Positions 29,133 through 38,871 of a stretch of 64,000 bases of DNA are shown one piece after another; the stretch's first letter is position 1; every line of letters starts with the position of its first letter. Made by a program: the position numbers and the translations under genes. Origin of the DNA: JALEFZ01 sp039817415 (GTDB taxonomy: Bacteria; Bacteroidota; Bacteroidia; J057); the NCBI GenBank assembly GCA_039817415.1, contig JBCBVV010000010.1, forward strand, positions 62,001-126,000. Reading direction: 5' to 3'. The notes under the pieces are model-generated. The model was not told the origin of the DNA, did not search any database, and saw nothing but the letters and a program-made list of their open reading frames with translations.

Positions 29133-31889
29133 TTAAAGGGTACGGAAACGGTCTTGCCAGAATTCGTTTTTGGTTAACCTCAAAGCACTCAAAGTAGAGC
29201 TTCTGGCGGAGATAACAACAGAGTAACTCTTCCTCGCTCCAAAGGGAACCCAGTTGAAAGAGAATTGCCAGCAATGAAGGGGACGAGTAATGGTGATACT
29301 GGTAGTCGTAGCCTTTTGGTTGGCTAGGTCATATCCAGTGGTAAGAACCAATTTCCAATTGTCCGTAAAATTCATGTCACCCGAAACCCGTACAGTGGAG
29401 GTAATATTGGCAGGATTAAGGGAGGTTTTGGAGTAATTGAAGTTGTATCCTAATCGAACATTCCAAGGGATATCGAAATCATAATACTGATCATAGTTTC
29501 TCATGACTTCGGTATACTCCTGTTCGTCAAAACCAGCTGTTTTTTGACCTCTTTCATTCTTCTGCTTAGATCTCAATGAGGTATTCAAACTGAAAGTAAC
29601 ATTGGTAAGTCTAGCCAATCTTCCTTCCTCTACGAGTAGGAACTTATTCTGCCTTCTCGCCGAATTTCCTTCCAGTGGAAAAGCAACATTGTCTGTCCCA
29701 AAGACATAAGGATCGAAAGTCGCACTGGCGTTGAAGTTGATCTTGTTTTTGAGGAAGCCCGTACGAGCTGCCAAACGGAATGTACTCAACTGAAAGCTAT
29801 CTGCCGCTAGGTTGTAGGAGGAACTAAGAGACAAACTCTTTAAGATATCCGTTCGAACAAATTTATCTTCCTTTTCATCAAATTCTGGGTCGAAGCTTTC
29901 CTTTTTTCTATACTTCATGGCGATGATAGAAGACAGGCTGAAGTTAATTGACTGGCTTTCTCCTGCAGAAGGCCTCAGGTAAATCCCATTCTGAAAAATA
30001 CTGTAGGTTTGAAAATTAGTTCCCAAAGAATCCGTCTGAACCTTCCTGTAAAAACCGAATCGATCCTCCGAAAAGTCAGGTCTATAGGAGTACCCTACAG
30101 AAGTATTGAACTGCTGGCGAAAGGCAATCTGCCTCTTGGTTTGGGTTAACTGATAAATTCCATAAAAAGTACCTGACGCAGAGATATTGGCTTGATAGGA
30201 ATAGGCTCTGGCAAAGCCTGGGACCGTTGAGGTGATCACGCTGTTCGTTTCCTGGTCATAGGTTCTCTCAATGGTCTCCGTGTACCAGCTCTCATCATAG
30301 TTGAAGGTAATGGGAACATTGATGTAGTTAAACAGCTTCAAATTGGTTCCTCCATTGATGCTATGTTGAAGGCCATTGTTGATGAAGTCTGTCAATGGAC
30401 GCACAGTCAGGAAGGTATCTTCTTCATTTGCAAAGTAACGCAAGGTATCCTGCGTTTGGAAGAGTGCAGGCCCAATAAGGGAATCAGGAACATTGGAAAT
30501 GGAGTTTCTTCCGTTTAATCTATAGGTGAAATATAACTGCTTTAACGGACTCAGGTATTTGTTGTCAAGGTTCTTGAAAGGCATTTGACGACTAACATTC
30601 AAGGAGAAGGTAGGCAGATTGACTGACATGACCCCTTCATTCAGGTCCTGTGAATGGTCAGCTGCCATCGTAAGGTTAATCGGTAGGTTGTTGAAGTTTT
30701 TCCTGAATGAAATAGAAGACCTCAAGTCGTTTGTGAAAAGGTCGTTGGTGCTGAAACTGATCTCTCGTTGGAAGGTGGATGAGCTAGATATATTGACCGA
30801 AGCGTTTATACTTGCAGTAGGATCAATAGGTTGATTGTGAGTCCATCTAACGCGCCAGTAAGGGTTTCTTGTAAAATCGCTGTCGGTGGGCTCGTTATAT
30901 CTTAGGACCCCATATTCGAAATTGAAATTTCCATTGTACTTATACCTGACTTTGTAATCTAGGGTCGTTCCTAATCTCCAACCCCCTCTGGTGTAGATGT
31001 CCCCATCGAAGGTAACGCCGAGATAGTCATTAATCCCAAGGTAATAGCCGATATTTCTCAGGAAGAAACCTCTGTCATCTGCATTTCCATACTGCGGCAT
31101 GATCAAACCATTTTTTTGCCCTTTCCCTATATTGGGCAGAAAGGCAAATGGAATCACAACTGGGATGGGAAAGTCTGCAACAACCAAATTCAAAGGCCCA
31201 CTGATCACCTGATCGTCATTTAGAACTTTGATTTTCTTTGACTTTATATAGTAGTGGGGATGATCTGCATCACAGGCAGTATATCTTCCATCAGCACCAT
31301 GAAATGATCCATCGTCCTGATATTTGGCTACTTCTGCTAGAATAAAAGCCTCTTCTTGAACAAGGCGTCCCCCCTTGATTCTCCCTTTTTGTGTATTGAA
31401 GTTATAGTCAATCTCCCTTGCTTTGTAGGTCTCGCCAGCTTGAGTGAACTCAGGAGTTCCAAATAGTTCTCCTTCGCGATCGGTTTTCCCCTCTGCATGC
31501 ATGGTCTGATCGTCGATTCTGACATCAATCCTTTCCGCATTTAATTCAATATCTGTGTACTTGATGTTGCCTTTGCTGAACATCTTCAACATGCCATTTT
31601 TGACATCGTACACTATTGAGTCTGTTGCCTCATATTGTACAGCTTCTTTGAGGTCTGCACTTGCTTTCAATGAGTCAACGATCTTTTGTTGAGGAGAATT
31701 CGCAATTGCACTATCCTGAGCTGTATTAGTGGTATCTGGTGGGGCAGTTTGTGATGGGGAGGGAGCTCCTCCCTGAGAAAAGGGAAAGGTAGAGGTAGGT
31801 CTTCCCTGACCGCGTAATTCTGTACATAACAATCCCATCACCAAAATAGGTAACATGAGGATCTGGATATATGTAAAGAATAGTTTCAT
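29133..31889 (-). CDS. lptD: LptD-like LPS-assembly outer membrane protein
   Basis: The 918-residue protein has a signal peptide, a Pro/Thr-rich linker, an OstA/LptA-like beta-jellyroll (about 85-235, e.g. DSIVYDVKNGMLKMFSKGN, ELNAERIDV), and a long C-terminal beta-barrel rich in aromatic strands. FAFLPNIGKGQKNGLIMPQY and YTACDADHPHYYIKSKK mark the junction, as in other LptD proteins. It inserts lipopolysaccharide into the outer leaflet. It is larger than many LptD proteins but normal for this phylum. It is divergent from the cell-wall amidase gene. Confidence 0.88.
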   Translation of the reverse strand: MKLFFTYIQILMLPILVMGLLCTELRGQGRPTSTFPFSQGGAPSPSQTAPPDTTNTAQDSAIANSPQQKIVDSLKASADLKEAVQYEATDSIVYDVKNGMLKMFSKGNIKYTDIELNAERIDVRIDDQTMHAEGKTDREGELFGTPEFTQAGETYKAREIDYNFNTQKGRIKGGRLVQEEAFILAEVAKYQDDGSFHGADGRYTACDADHPHYYIKSKKIKVLNDDQVISGPLNLVVADFPIPVVIPFAFLPNIGKGQKNGLIMPQYGNADDRGFFLRNIGYYLGINDYLGVTFDGDIYTRGGWRLGTTLDYKVRYKYNGNFNFEYGVLRYNEPTDSDFTRNPYWRVRWTHNQPIDPTASINASVNISSSSTFQREISFSTNDLFTNDLRSSISFRKNFNNLPINLTMAADHSQDLNEGVMSVNLPTFSLNVSRQMPFKNLDNKYLSPLKQLYFTYRLNGRNSISNVPDSLIGPALFQTQDTLRYFANEEDTFLTVRPLTDFINNGLQHSINGGTNLKLFNYINVPITFNYDESWYTETIERTYDQETNSVITSTVPGFARAYSYQANISASGTFYGIYQLTQTKRQIAFRQQFNTSVGYSYRPDFSEDRFGFYRKVQTDSLGTNFQTYSIFQNGIYLRPSAGESQSINFSLSSIIAMKYRKKESFDPEFDEKEDKFVRTDILKSLSLSSSYNLAADSFQLSTFRLAARTGFLKNKINFNASATFDPYVFGTDNVAFPLEGNSARRQNKFLLVEEGRLARLTNVTFSLNTSLRSKQKNERGQKTAGFDEQEYTEVMRNYDQYYDFDIPWNVRLGYNFNYSKTSLNPANITSTVRVSGDMNFTDNWKLVLTTGYDLANQKATTTSITITRPLHCWQFSFNWVPFGARKSYSVVISARSSTLSALRLTKNEFWQDRFRTL

Positions 31890-32094
31890 GCTTTAGTCTG
31901 TACCAAATTAGCGGGCCAAATATAGAGAGAATCTCGCATGTGTAGGGGCTGGCAGCAAATTTGATTCAATATTATCCCTAAAAATGTTTTTTTGGCACGA
32001 AAGATGGACCAAAATTTACTAACAACCGTAAGAAACCCTGGTGCGAAATACCAGTCTCAAGTTATAGTAATTCAAAATTACCCAAAGGTTGGTT

Positions 32095-32904
32095 ATGAAT
32101 CTGAGCAAATTCTTCTCCTTTCTACTTTCTGTTTTGTTTCTGCTGACTGGCAGCACATTCGTTCATGGCCAACAGACGCTAAAAAAACCTATTCGTACCT
32201 TGATCATTGATCCTGGGCATGGTGGAAAAGATCCTGGCGCAGTCGGAAAAAAGAAATATGAGAAAGATGTAGCCCTAAAGGTGGCACTTTTGCTCAAGGA
32301 TTCTGTAAAGAAGTATTATCCTAACATGAAGGTGGTACTCACTCGAGATTCAGATAAGTTCATTCCTTTGCATAAAAGGGGTGAGATTGCACAAAATAAC
32401 AATGGAGACTTTTTTATCAGTATCCATTGTAATGGCAATAAAAATAGATCAAAACTAGGGGCTGAAACCTATGTATTGGGGATCAATGAAGGGCAGGAAG
32501 GCTATGAGACTATCATTAAGGAAAATGAGTCCATGTTATTTGAGGACAATCATGAGGAGATGTATGGGGGCTTTGATCCTAAATCTCCAGAAGGGGCTAT
32601 ATTCTTAAAGCTCCTAAAAAATGTCTACCGCAAACAAAGCCTCAACCTAGCGGAAAGAATTCAAACCAATTTTAGAGAAAATTTGAATAGGGTTGACAGA
32701 GGGGTCAAACAAGCTCCCTTTGTCGTCCTTTATATGTGTGGAATGCCTGCGGTCCTTACAGAAATAGGATTTATCTCTAATGCAAATGAAGAAAATTATC
32801 TAATTTCTGAAGGTAATCAGAAAAAGATCGCTTCTAATCTTTGCAAAGCCATAGTTGACTTCAATGAGGCATATGGCAAACCTATGCAGACTACTCGAAA
32901 CTAA
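32095..32904 (+). CDS. N-acetylmuramoyl-L-alanine amidase (Amidase_3)
   Basis: The protein has 269 residues and a signal peptide (cleavage near HGQ). The zinc amidase motifs are intact: IDPGHGGKDPGAVG (His), KKYEKDVAL (Glu), FFISIHCNGN (His) and the catalytic Glu in VLTEIGFISN. It cleaves the amide between MurNAc and the peptide stem during cell separation. ATG 32095 is used; a TTG two codons earlier is also in frame. The divergent arrangement with lptD puts two envelope genes on one intergenic region. Confidence 0.93.
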   Translation: MNLSKFFSFLLSVLFLLTGSTFVHGQQTLKKPIRTLIIDPGHGGKDPGAVGKKKYEKDVALKVALLLKDSVKKYYPNMKVVLTRDSDKFIPLHKRGEIAQNNNGDFFISIHCNGNKNRSKLGAETYVLGINEGQEGYETIIKENESMLFEDNHEEMYGGFDPKSPEGAIFLKLLKNVYRKQSLNLAERIQTNFRENLNRVDRGVKQAPFVVLYMCGMPAVLTEIGFISNANEENYLISEGNQKKIASNLCKAIVDFNEAYGKPMQTTRN

Positions 32905-32928
32905 GTCGAAAAGAATTCAATAAAAATG

Positions 32929-32954
32929 AAAGGGCGTGAACTTCACGCCCTTTT
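32929..32954 (+). terminator. Intrinsic terminator after the amidase gene
   Basis: AAAGGGCGTG and CACGCCCTTT form a 10-bp stem with a five-base AACTT loop, ending in TTTT. It lies 24 bases past the stop codon and may also act on the minus strand for the convergent gene. Confidence 0.75.
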
Positions 32955-32982
32955 GCTTGACTGCATAACCATCTCATGTAGC

Positions 32983-33801
32983 CTATCGATTAATCTCTCG
33001 GAGTGTTTCTGCTTTTCCCACCTTGATTTTGCATAGGTATTTCCCTTTGGGAAGCCCGTCCATGTTTAATTCTATTAGATGCTCTCCCACGGATGTATTC
33101 TTGGAGTAAATTTGTGCCACTTCTTCCTGTTTTTGGTTGAAGATTCTAATATCAACAAGTTCTGGTTTGTATAAATCCAGTTCAATGGATGTGCCGAAAA
33201 TGAGTGGGTTAGGGTAGAGGTAGGTTATATGGGACATCATGGCCATGACTTCTACAGCCATTGACTGACTAAACTCTGATTTGCCTCTAAGGCTGGTTTG
33301 GTGAAGTCGGTAAAAGTTGGTGCCTCTTTGTGGGTTTTCATCAATGTACTCGTAAGTGGAGGTTCCCATCAATCCCTCTTTCGGAAAGGTTGTATATAAG
33401 GTCTTCCAGTTTTTTCCATCCTGTGATCTCTCAATGGAATAATTCATGATATCCTTCTGAACGGGGGTAGACCAATTGATTCTAACTCCATCTAAGGTTC
33501 TTTTAGCTTCGAAAGAGACGAGTTTCACTTCGGGCTCTTTAAAGTTCTCCAATGCGCTTGCAAGCAGAGGATCATTGTTATCTAAGATTTGGCTAATTTC
33601 TAATTCTGAGAAAGTTTGTCCTTTTCGAGTAATGGTTTTACCCAACTTAAGTTTACCATCGATGATCCAATTATCGTCTGCGGAGGTTCCGAGATGAAGA
33701 ATAGCTCCCGTTAGAGGAACTGCCGATTGTCCAAAAAGGCCCTTGGGGAAAATAATGAGGCAAAGGAAGAACGAAGTTAGAAAGAAGTATTTATGTGCCA
33801 T
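32983..33801 (-). CDS. Secreted protein with T9SS type A sorting tail
   Basis: The 272-residue protein has a signal peptide (cleavage after FGQ), a short beta region, a fibronectin-III-like segment (LDGVRINWSTPVQKDIMNY, then YSIERSQDGKNWKTL), and a C-terminal Por_Secre_tail domain (YLYPNPLIFGTSIEL, GLPKGKYLCKIKVGK). The tail directs export by T9SS and possible surface anchoring. No enzyme domain is present. Confidence 0.85.
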   Translation of the reverse strand: MAHKYFFLTSFFLCLIIFPKGLFGQSAVPLTGAILHLGTSADDNWIIDGKLKLGKTITRKGQTFSELEISQILDNNDPLLASALENFKEPEVKLVSFEAKRTLDGVRINWSTPVQKDIMNYSIERSQDGKNWKTLYTTFPKEGLMGTSTYEYIDENPQRGTNFYRLHQTSLRGKSEFSQSMAVEVMAMMSHITYLYPNPLIFGTSIELDLYKPELVDIRIFNQKQEEVAQIYSKNTSVGEHLIELNMDGLPKGKYLCKIKVGKAETLREINR

Positions 33802-33937
33802 ATAGAATAGCTTAGGTTTACTTCTAAATTAAAATCCTCCTATGCTAGAATCTGAGCTTGGCTTACAGAAATATTACCTACGTTAGATTATTCTGGATAA
33901 CGTTTGTTCATTCCTTCATGCCCCTTACCTTGCGATT

Positions 33938-35392
33938 ATGGAGCAAACTGCCCATTCATCCCAAAATCAATCTACCTGGTTAAAAGTCCTTCAATGGAGG
34001 TACTTTCCCCTTGTCTTGGTGGGAATGGCTATGCTATCTCAGGCAGAGCATCGATGGAATTATCCGCAGATCTACCTTGATAATCAGTGTCAGATGGCGG
34101 TTTTTACGCATTGGGAGAATGGAGAAGGTTGGGTCGCTTATGACAATGATTATGGCAGAATTGGATCTATGCATCGATTCCCCCCTTTGTATGGTATGCA
34201 ATTGGGACTCCTCCAAAAACTAACTGGAAGCTGGTTAAGTGCCTCTAGGATCATAGACATCCTGAATATCTGGTCGGTGTTGGTTGCTTTGGCCCTTATT
34301 TTTAGGGATGTCAACGATTTTAAGGAATCATGGCCTTTTTGGCTTTTTATGGTCTTCTCTTTTGCACCCTTTCATGATGGAACAGGCTCTGATCTGATGG
34401 CCCTCAATTATCTTTCTTTGGCAGTATGGTGTGGGTTGAGGCATGAAGAAAGTCAGAGAACCATCTATTTGATAATGGCTGTCGTTATATTGGGGCTATC
34501 TATCTGGGTAAGGCCAGCCTATTTGTCCGTGGGATCATTATTTGTGGTTTATTATTCGTGGAAATGGATATTGGATGGGGAAAAGTCTGTGGCTCGATAC
34601 TGGGCTTTATCGACCTTGGTTTACCTACTTTTTGCGGGCGGAATGCTTTACTGGCAAAATCTTGGGCCAAATCTGTTGCCAAAGGAAAGTGGCTTGTACC
34701 TCAAGCATCTTTTTCTAGGAACGGCCTTTGTCTGGGATGCCTGGGTATTCATTCCTTCCTTGTTGTCAGCCCAAATGGAGACCACATTGAGTATCCTGTC
34801 CTGGAGCTTTTCGATTCTGATTCTTTATGGGCTGTTGTTGAGGTATCTTCCTATCAGGGATCAGCGAAAGCGTTTGGGTATTCTCCTATTGGGTCTTAAC
34901 GTATCCTTCTTGTATTTCTTGTCCCTCACCCAGGCTCCAGAGGATTGGAATGAGGCTGGAATGTGGACTTATGTCATGGAGAAGCGCTATTTCCTCCCTT
35001 CGATCTTGGTCATTCTCGTAGGTTCATGTAGTCTTCTAGGTCAGAAAAGAATATATAAGTTAATGTATGCAGCTATTCTGCTTTGGGCAGTAGCGTTGTT
35101 TGGGTACGTTCATTTCTATCCTAATTCTCAAACTTCTTTTGAAGATAGTAAGCTAGCCGCGATTGAAAAGGCTGCCACTTGGGTGAATCAGAATGGAAAT
35201 ACCTCCCTTCCTTTCTACGAAGAGGAACATCAATATGTATTAGAAGCCTCAAAACTTAGGCAAAGTAGGGAAGTCCCACAAGAAGGATTCTACCTTATTC
35301 AGCCAATTGAAATGGACCTTCCAAAAAAATCTAAATTCCTTGTCCAATTAAATAAGGGCTATTATTTGGCACAAATGGACTTTTCTAACTAA
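33938..35392 (+). CDS. Polytopic membrane protein, GT-C glycosyltransferase-like
   Basis: The 484-residue protein has about ten hydrophobic segments. The first periplasmic loop after helix 1 is rich in Asp and aromatic residues (YDNDYGRIGSMHRFPPLYG), and later IWVRPAY and a YVMEKRYFLPS segment occur. This layout is common in GT-C glycosyltransferases that use polyprenyl-phosphate sugars, but sequence similarity is too weak for a family call. The C-terminal 100 residues are soluble. It stands alone on the plus strand. Confidence 0.65.
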   Translation: MEQTAHSSQNQSTWLKVLQWRYFPLVLVGMAMLSQAEHRWNYPQIYLDNQCQMAVFTHWENGEGWVAYDNDYGRIGSMHRFPPLYGMQLGLLQKLTGSWLSASRIIDILNIWSVLVALALIFRDVNDFKESWPFWLFMVFSFAPFHDGTGSDLMALNYLSLAVWCGLRHEESQRTIYLIMAVVILGLSIWVRPAYLSVGSLFVVYYSWKWILDGEKSVARYWALSTLVYLLFAGGMLYWQNLGPNLLPKESGLYLKHLFLGTAFVWDAWVFIPSLLSAQMETTLSILSWSFSILILYGLLLRYLPIRDQRKRLGILLLGLNVSFLYFLSLTQAPEDWNEAGMWTYVMEKRYFLPSILVILVGSCSLLGQKRIYKLMYAAILLWAVALFGYVHFYPNSQTSFEDSKLAAIEKAATWVNQNGNTSLPFYEEEHQYVLEASKLRQSREVPQEGFYLIQPIEMDLPKKSKFLVQLNKGYYLAQMDFSN

Positions 35393-35463
35393 TCTTTTAG
35401 GTAAAAATAACTTTCTTTCTGTCCATAGCGTTACACTAAATAGAATTTCATGGTACAAAATCC

Positions 35464-35471
35464 TATATTTG
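35464..35471 (+). promoter_or_regulatory. Candidate -7 element for the DUF1573 gene
   Basis: TATATTTG matches the TAnnTTTG -7 consensus of Bacteroidota exactly, 33 bases before the start codon. I see no clear TTTG at -33. Confidence 0.3.
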
Positions 35472-35504
35472 TATCAATAGCTATTTTACAAATCTTCAAA
35501 TATC

Positions 35505-36605
35505 ATGATGAAGCGCATCTGGATATTCACAGCCATCCTGGCATTCTCTACACTGGCATTTGGTCAGTCCATTAAGTTTGAAAAAACGACGCATGATTTT
35601 GGCAAAATGGAAAAGGGTGATCTTGCCGAACATACCTTTACCTTTACCAATACAACGGATGCAGATTTAAAGCTCAGTAGAGTAAAGGCATCTTGTGGTT
35701 GTACGACTCCTTCATGGACGAATACAGCAGTGGCACCTGGTGCAACGGGTGAAATCAAAGTAAAGTATAACACCAGCCGAATCGGACCCTTTACCAAAAC
35801 GGTAACGGTGACAGTGAACGAGGCAGAACGCCCAACTATCCTATACATCAAGGGTGCAGTAAATACACCGCTTGCTAACAGCGATGTAAACTTCCCTAAC
35901 AAAATTGGAAACCTAGGTTTTGATAAGATTACTCAAAATGTAGGTGTTCTGGATTCTGACAAGGAAAAAACGATGATCTACAAGGTGAAGAACCTAGGTC
36001 CTAAGCCCATCAATTTCCTGAAGGATATGGACAAGGAGATCATGTTTGATGTAGATGTGATGCCACCGGCACTAACTCCCGGAGCTGTGGGAACCATCAC
36101 CGTAAAAGTTCATGGTGAGAAATTCATCAGCTTTGGCGCCTTCGATAAGGCCATTACCCTTTACACAAATGATGAAAAGGTCAATGCCAAAAACCTGAAG
36201 ATGACCGGTAACATCAACCGTGTCTTTACGGAGGAAGAACTCGCAGAAATGCCTAACATCAAGTTTGATATGACAGACTACAAAGGAGGTACGGTGCTGG
36301 AAGGAGAGAAAGTTGAAGTTGCTTATGCCTTCACCAATACAGGAAAAGAAGATTTGATCATCGAAAGTGTGAAAGCATCTTGTGGATGTACAGCTACTGC
36401 CCCAAAAGATAAAATTGTAAAAGCAGGAGAGACTTCTGAAATCCTTGCAACCTTTAACAGTAGAGGAAGAAAAGGAAAGCAGAGCAAATCCATCACGGTT
36501 CGTACCAATGACCCTGACAACCCGACTGTTGTATTAAGATTGTCTGTGGAGGTAGAACAAGATCCCTTCCATCAAAATAACATGGGACCTTCAGTACCTA
36601 GATAA
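35505..36605 (+). CDS. Secreted DUF1573 protein with two ASH-like repeats
   Basis: The 366-residue protein has a signal peptide (cleavage after AFGQ). It holds two DUF1573 domains (about 22-115 and 255-350), each with the family's Cys-Gly-Cys motif (KASCGCTTPSW and KASCGCTATAP) and a THDFG-type first strand, with a further Ig-like region between them. The function of the family is unknown; the Ig/ASH fold suggests a periplasmic or surface structural role. The second in-frame ATG (35508) is an equal start. A terminator follows. Confidence 0.88.
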   Translation: MMKRIWIFTAILAFSTLAFGQSIKFEKTTHDFGKMEKGDLAEHTFTFTNTTDADLKLSRVKASCGCTTPSWTNTAVAPGATGEIKVKYNTSRIGPFTKTVTVTVNEAERPTILYIKGAVNTPLANSDVNFPNKIGNLGFDKITQNVGVLDSDKEKTMIYKVKNLGPKPINFLKDMDKEIMFDVDVMPPALTPGAVGTITVKVHGEKFISFGAFDKAITLYTNDEKVNAKNLKMTGNINRVFTEEELAEMPNIKFDMTDYKGGTVLEGEKVEVAYAFTNTGKEDLIIESVKASCGCTATAPKDKIVKAGETSEILATFNSRGRKGKQSKSITVRTNDPDNPTVVLRLSVEVEQDPFHQNNMGPSVPR

Positions 36606-36626
36606 ATTTAGCTGATAAGAATATGG

Positions 36627-36657
36627 AAAGGTGTACCTTCTGGTATGCCTTTTTTTA
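36627..36657 (+). terminator. Intrinsic terminator after the DUF1573 gene
   Basis: AAAGG-TG-TACC and GGTA-TG-CCTTT pair around TTCT, leaving a small TG/TG internal mismatch, followed by a run of T. The T-run touches the end of the convergent gene at 36655. Confidence 0.65.
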
Positions 36658-38205
36658 TGGATAAAGCTTAGTGGCTTTTCTTCCTCGATGCATGAGGATG
36701 AGTCTTTCTACCTCATCAAAATAGCTAAAGGAATTATTGAGCAGGATAAGGTCCTCTTTGTTGGTATAAGAATTGGAAATCGAGCTAAACAAGCCTTTGT
36801 CCCAAACAGACCAATTGCTTTTGTCTTCTTGAACGGGTATCCAGTAATAAGAATAGCTCCCGGTTTCTATTCCATATTTGAGGCTATTGAATACCATGTT
36901 GTCCCATTCCTTCTGCTTCCTGTAGGGGGAATCAATTTGTTGAATCAATAGGCTAACGGCCGTTTCATCATCCAAATAGATTAGGTCTGGCTCAAAGGAT
37001 GAGAGTATAGCCGAGTCAGGTAATTGTAAAGAAAGTTCGGGGCTGTTCAATCCCCACAAATCTAGGGTTTCCCAATCGCTGTAAAAGGGAATTTTACCTG
37101 CTTCTGTTGTTGCCAATTTTCCAGGGTAGCGACTGAGTTCTTGTCCCAAATGGGCTATCTGATCATATTGTAGAGGAAGAGTTCGGACAAAATATGTAAA
37201 AGAATAGCCACTTGATAGCAGGAGATAAATCGCCATCCACCAGATGGGTCTTTTCATTTGCTCCCAATTCATAAGAAATAGAAAGAGAACAGCTAATAAG
37301 ATTGGCATCACAAAACGGTGAGCTACATTTTGTTCGAGGACTACGGTCATGTAAAACAACGATGGAATCAATACCCCTCCAAGAAAGAAGGCCCAGCTTT
37401 GCGGTTTCCACTTCCTTGCCTTCATCGAAACAGGAAGGATCAGCAGCCCTACATATCGAATCAGATAGATCAATAGATAGATCACACTGGCAGAACTAAA
37501 CAGACCCAAGTCCTTTTCCTGCATTCCTTTGACATAAAAAGGGAGAGGAAGGAAAGCTTGAAAATAATTCCATCTCCATGCAAAGTACAAGGCCCCAGGG
37601 AGTACAAATCCAAAAAGGATAGGTAGATAGTACTTAGCTCTTTTTTCCTGCTTAAAGGCTAGAAAACCAAGCAGAGGTAGCACAAAGACCACAGCATCCG
37701 GCCTGGTCAAGCAACAACACAAAGAGGCAAGGGCCACTTCCCACGGCTTTTCTCGTAAAACCGAACTAAAAAACCAGCAGATCAGACCTGTGAACCACAA
37801 GACCGAAAAGCCTTGAATGCCTGCCCACCACTGTGGAGCCAGCACAATAGCCATGACTCCCCACATCCAAACCTTATCCTTACTAGGAAAGGTCTTCCTC
37901 AATTGAACCCAAGCAAGGGCCATTCCGATAAATGAAAGAAGAAGAGCAGACAGGTATATAGGGAGGTTCAAAAAATGGAAGGTGCTCAAGCAAATCATCC
38001 AGAGAAAGTCCGTACTTCCTTCGACAGCTTGGTAGCTGTTCCCATTGTAAGAGATGATGCCGGATTCTGCCAGATTTCGGACATATCGAAACAATATCAT
38101 CGCATCTTCAGCTGGCCATATACTGAAGCACAGATAAATTGACCCAAGGATGACGAAGGTACAGCTGAGCAAAAAGACAAGATTACGTAAGCGATCTTGA
38201 GACAT
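36655..38205 (-). CDS. Polytopic membrane protein, AftB/GT-C glycosyltransferase-like
   Basis: The protein is 516 residues from ATG 38205; the frame extends to a TTG at 38226. It has about ten transmembrane segments. The first extracytoplasmic loop has PAEDAMILFRYVRNLAE then VEGSTDFLW, and a later TRPDAVVFVLPLL. These match the pattern (acidic ED pair, FRYxRNL, VEGxTxFLW, RPDA) of arabinofuranosyltransferase AftB-like GT-C enzymes. The C-terminal soluble part has LDLWGLNSPELS. It probably transfers a sugar from a lipid carrier to an envelope glycan. The substrate is unknown, and there is no mycobacterial-type context. Confidence 0.75.
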   Translation of the reverse strand: MSQDRLRNLVFLLSCTFVILGSIYLCFSIWPAEDAMILFRYVRNLAESGIISYNGNSYQAVEGSTDFLWMICLSTFHFLNLPIYLSALLLSFIGMALAWVQLRKTFPSKDKVWMWGVMAIVLAPQWWAGIQGFSVLWFTGLICWFFSSVLREKPWEVALASLCCCLTRPDAVVFVLPLLGFLAFKQEKRAKYYLPILFGFVLPGALYFAWRWNYFQAFLPLPFYVKGMQEKDLGLFSSASVIYLLIYLIRYVGLLILPVSMKARKWKPQSWAFFLGGVLIPSLFYMTVVLEQNVAHRFVMPILLAVLFLFLMNWEQMKRPIWWMAIYLLLSSGYSFTYFVRTLPLQYDQIAHLGQELSRYPGKLATTEAGKIPFYSDWETLDLWGLNSPELSLQLPDSAILSSFEPDLIYLDDETAVSLLIQQIDSPYRKQKEWDNMVFNSLKYGIETGSYSYYWIPVQEDKSNWSVWDKGLFSSISNSYTNKEDLILLNNSFSYFDEVERLILMHRGRKATKLYP

Positions 38206-38383
38206 GAAGGCAAGGTAGTTATTCAACTATACAATATCAGATTTGTGTAGGTTCTAAACTTGCTTGGACTAACTGTCTCTTTTGGGTGACTTCCTTTTGG
38301 CTATTCATCCTAATACTGTAACAGGGAATCAAATTATTCGTATATTCAAAGCCCTGCAAAATTGTAGGGACGTTATTTAACAT

Positions 38384-38752
38384 GGGGACGACACGGTATC
38401 GACGGGTCGGTAGTTATTCAGTATAAGCATGCGGTGGGCTGCAATGGGACCACCTAAATCCTCCAGAGCGAATCATAATTGGCGAAAGAAATTACGCGCT
38501 AGCTGCCTAATTAGATTAGAATGCTAGATGTCCCCCGGTCAGAATTATCTGTCGGCTGGCTATATGGGGGGCACATCAACACAGGCAGGTTGCATCCGCG
38601 GATCGCTTCGACCAAGGATAAAGACTAAGGAGCAACCTCATTGGGCACGTCCTGTTGTTCGGGTAGCTCAATGAAAACAATAGAGCAACTAAGCATGTAG
38701 AAGGCTTTGTAATTGTCTTCTCCGGACGAGGGTTCGACTCCCTCCGTCTCCA
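38384..38752 (+). ncRNA. ssrA: Transfer-messenger RNA
   Basis: One-piece tmRNA. The 5' end GGGGACG (38384-38390) pairs with CGTCTCC (38745-38751) as the acceptor stem, followed by discriminator A; CCA is not fully encoded. The typical 5' segment continues as ACACGGTATCGACGGG. The T-arm is GAGGGTTCGACTCCCTC-like near 38728-38744. The tag reading frame begins at GGC 38481 and ends at TAA 38508-38510, encoding GERNYALAA, a normal proteolysis tag ending in ALAA. With SmpB it rescues stalled ribosomes. No integrase gene or att duplication is seen next to it. Confidence 0.95.
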
Positions 38753-38770
38753 CAAAAACTCCCACAAAAG

Positions 38771-38801
38771 AAAGGGGTAAATCACCATGATTTACCCCTT
38801 T
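38771..38801. terminator. Terminator after ssrA (bidirectional)
   Basis: GGGGTAAATCA and TGATTTACCCC form an 11-bp stem with a CCA loop, flanked by AAA and TTT, so it can act on both strands. It lies 21 bases past the tmRNA end and 71 bases from the convergent gene at 38872. Confidence 0.8.
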
Positions 38802-38871
38802 CTATTAACTCACATCTTATGCTAAGGCATATTCGTTCCTACTGTCCTTATGGTTTGAGGATTGCGAATCC

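Noticed and set aside
38576..38788. 70-codon minus-strand frame with a WRRRESNPRP segment
   Set aside because: It is the antisense of the tmRNA T-arm; this peptide is a well-known false gene from tRNA/tmRNA antisense.
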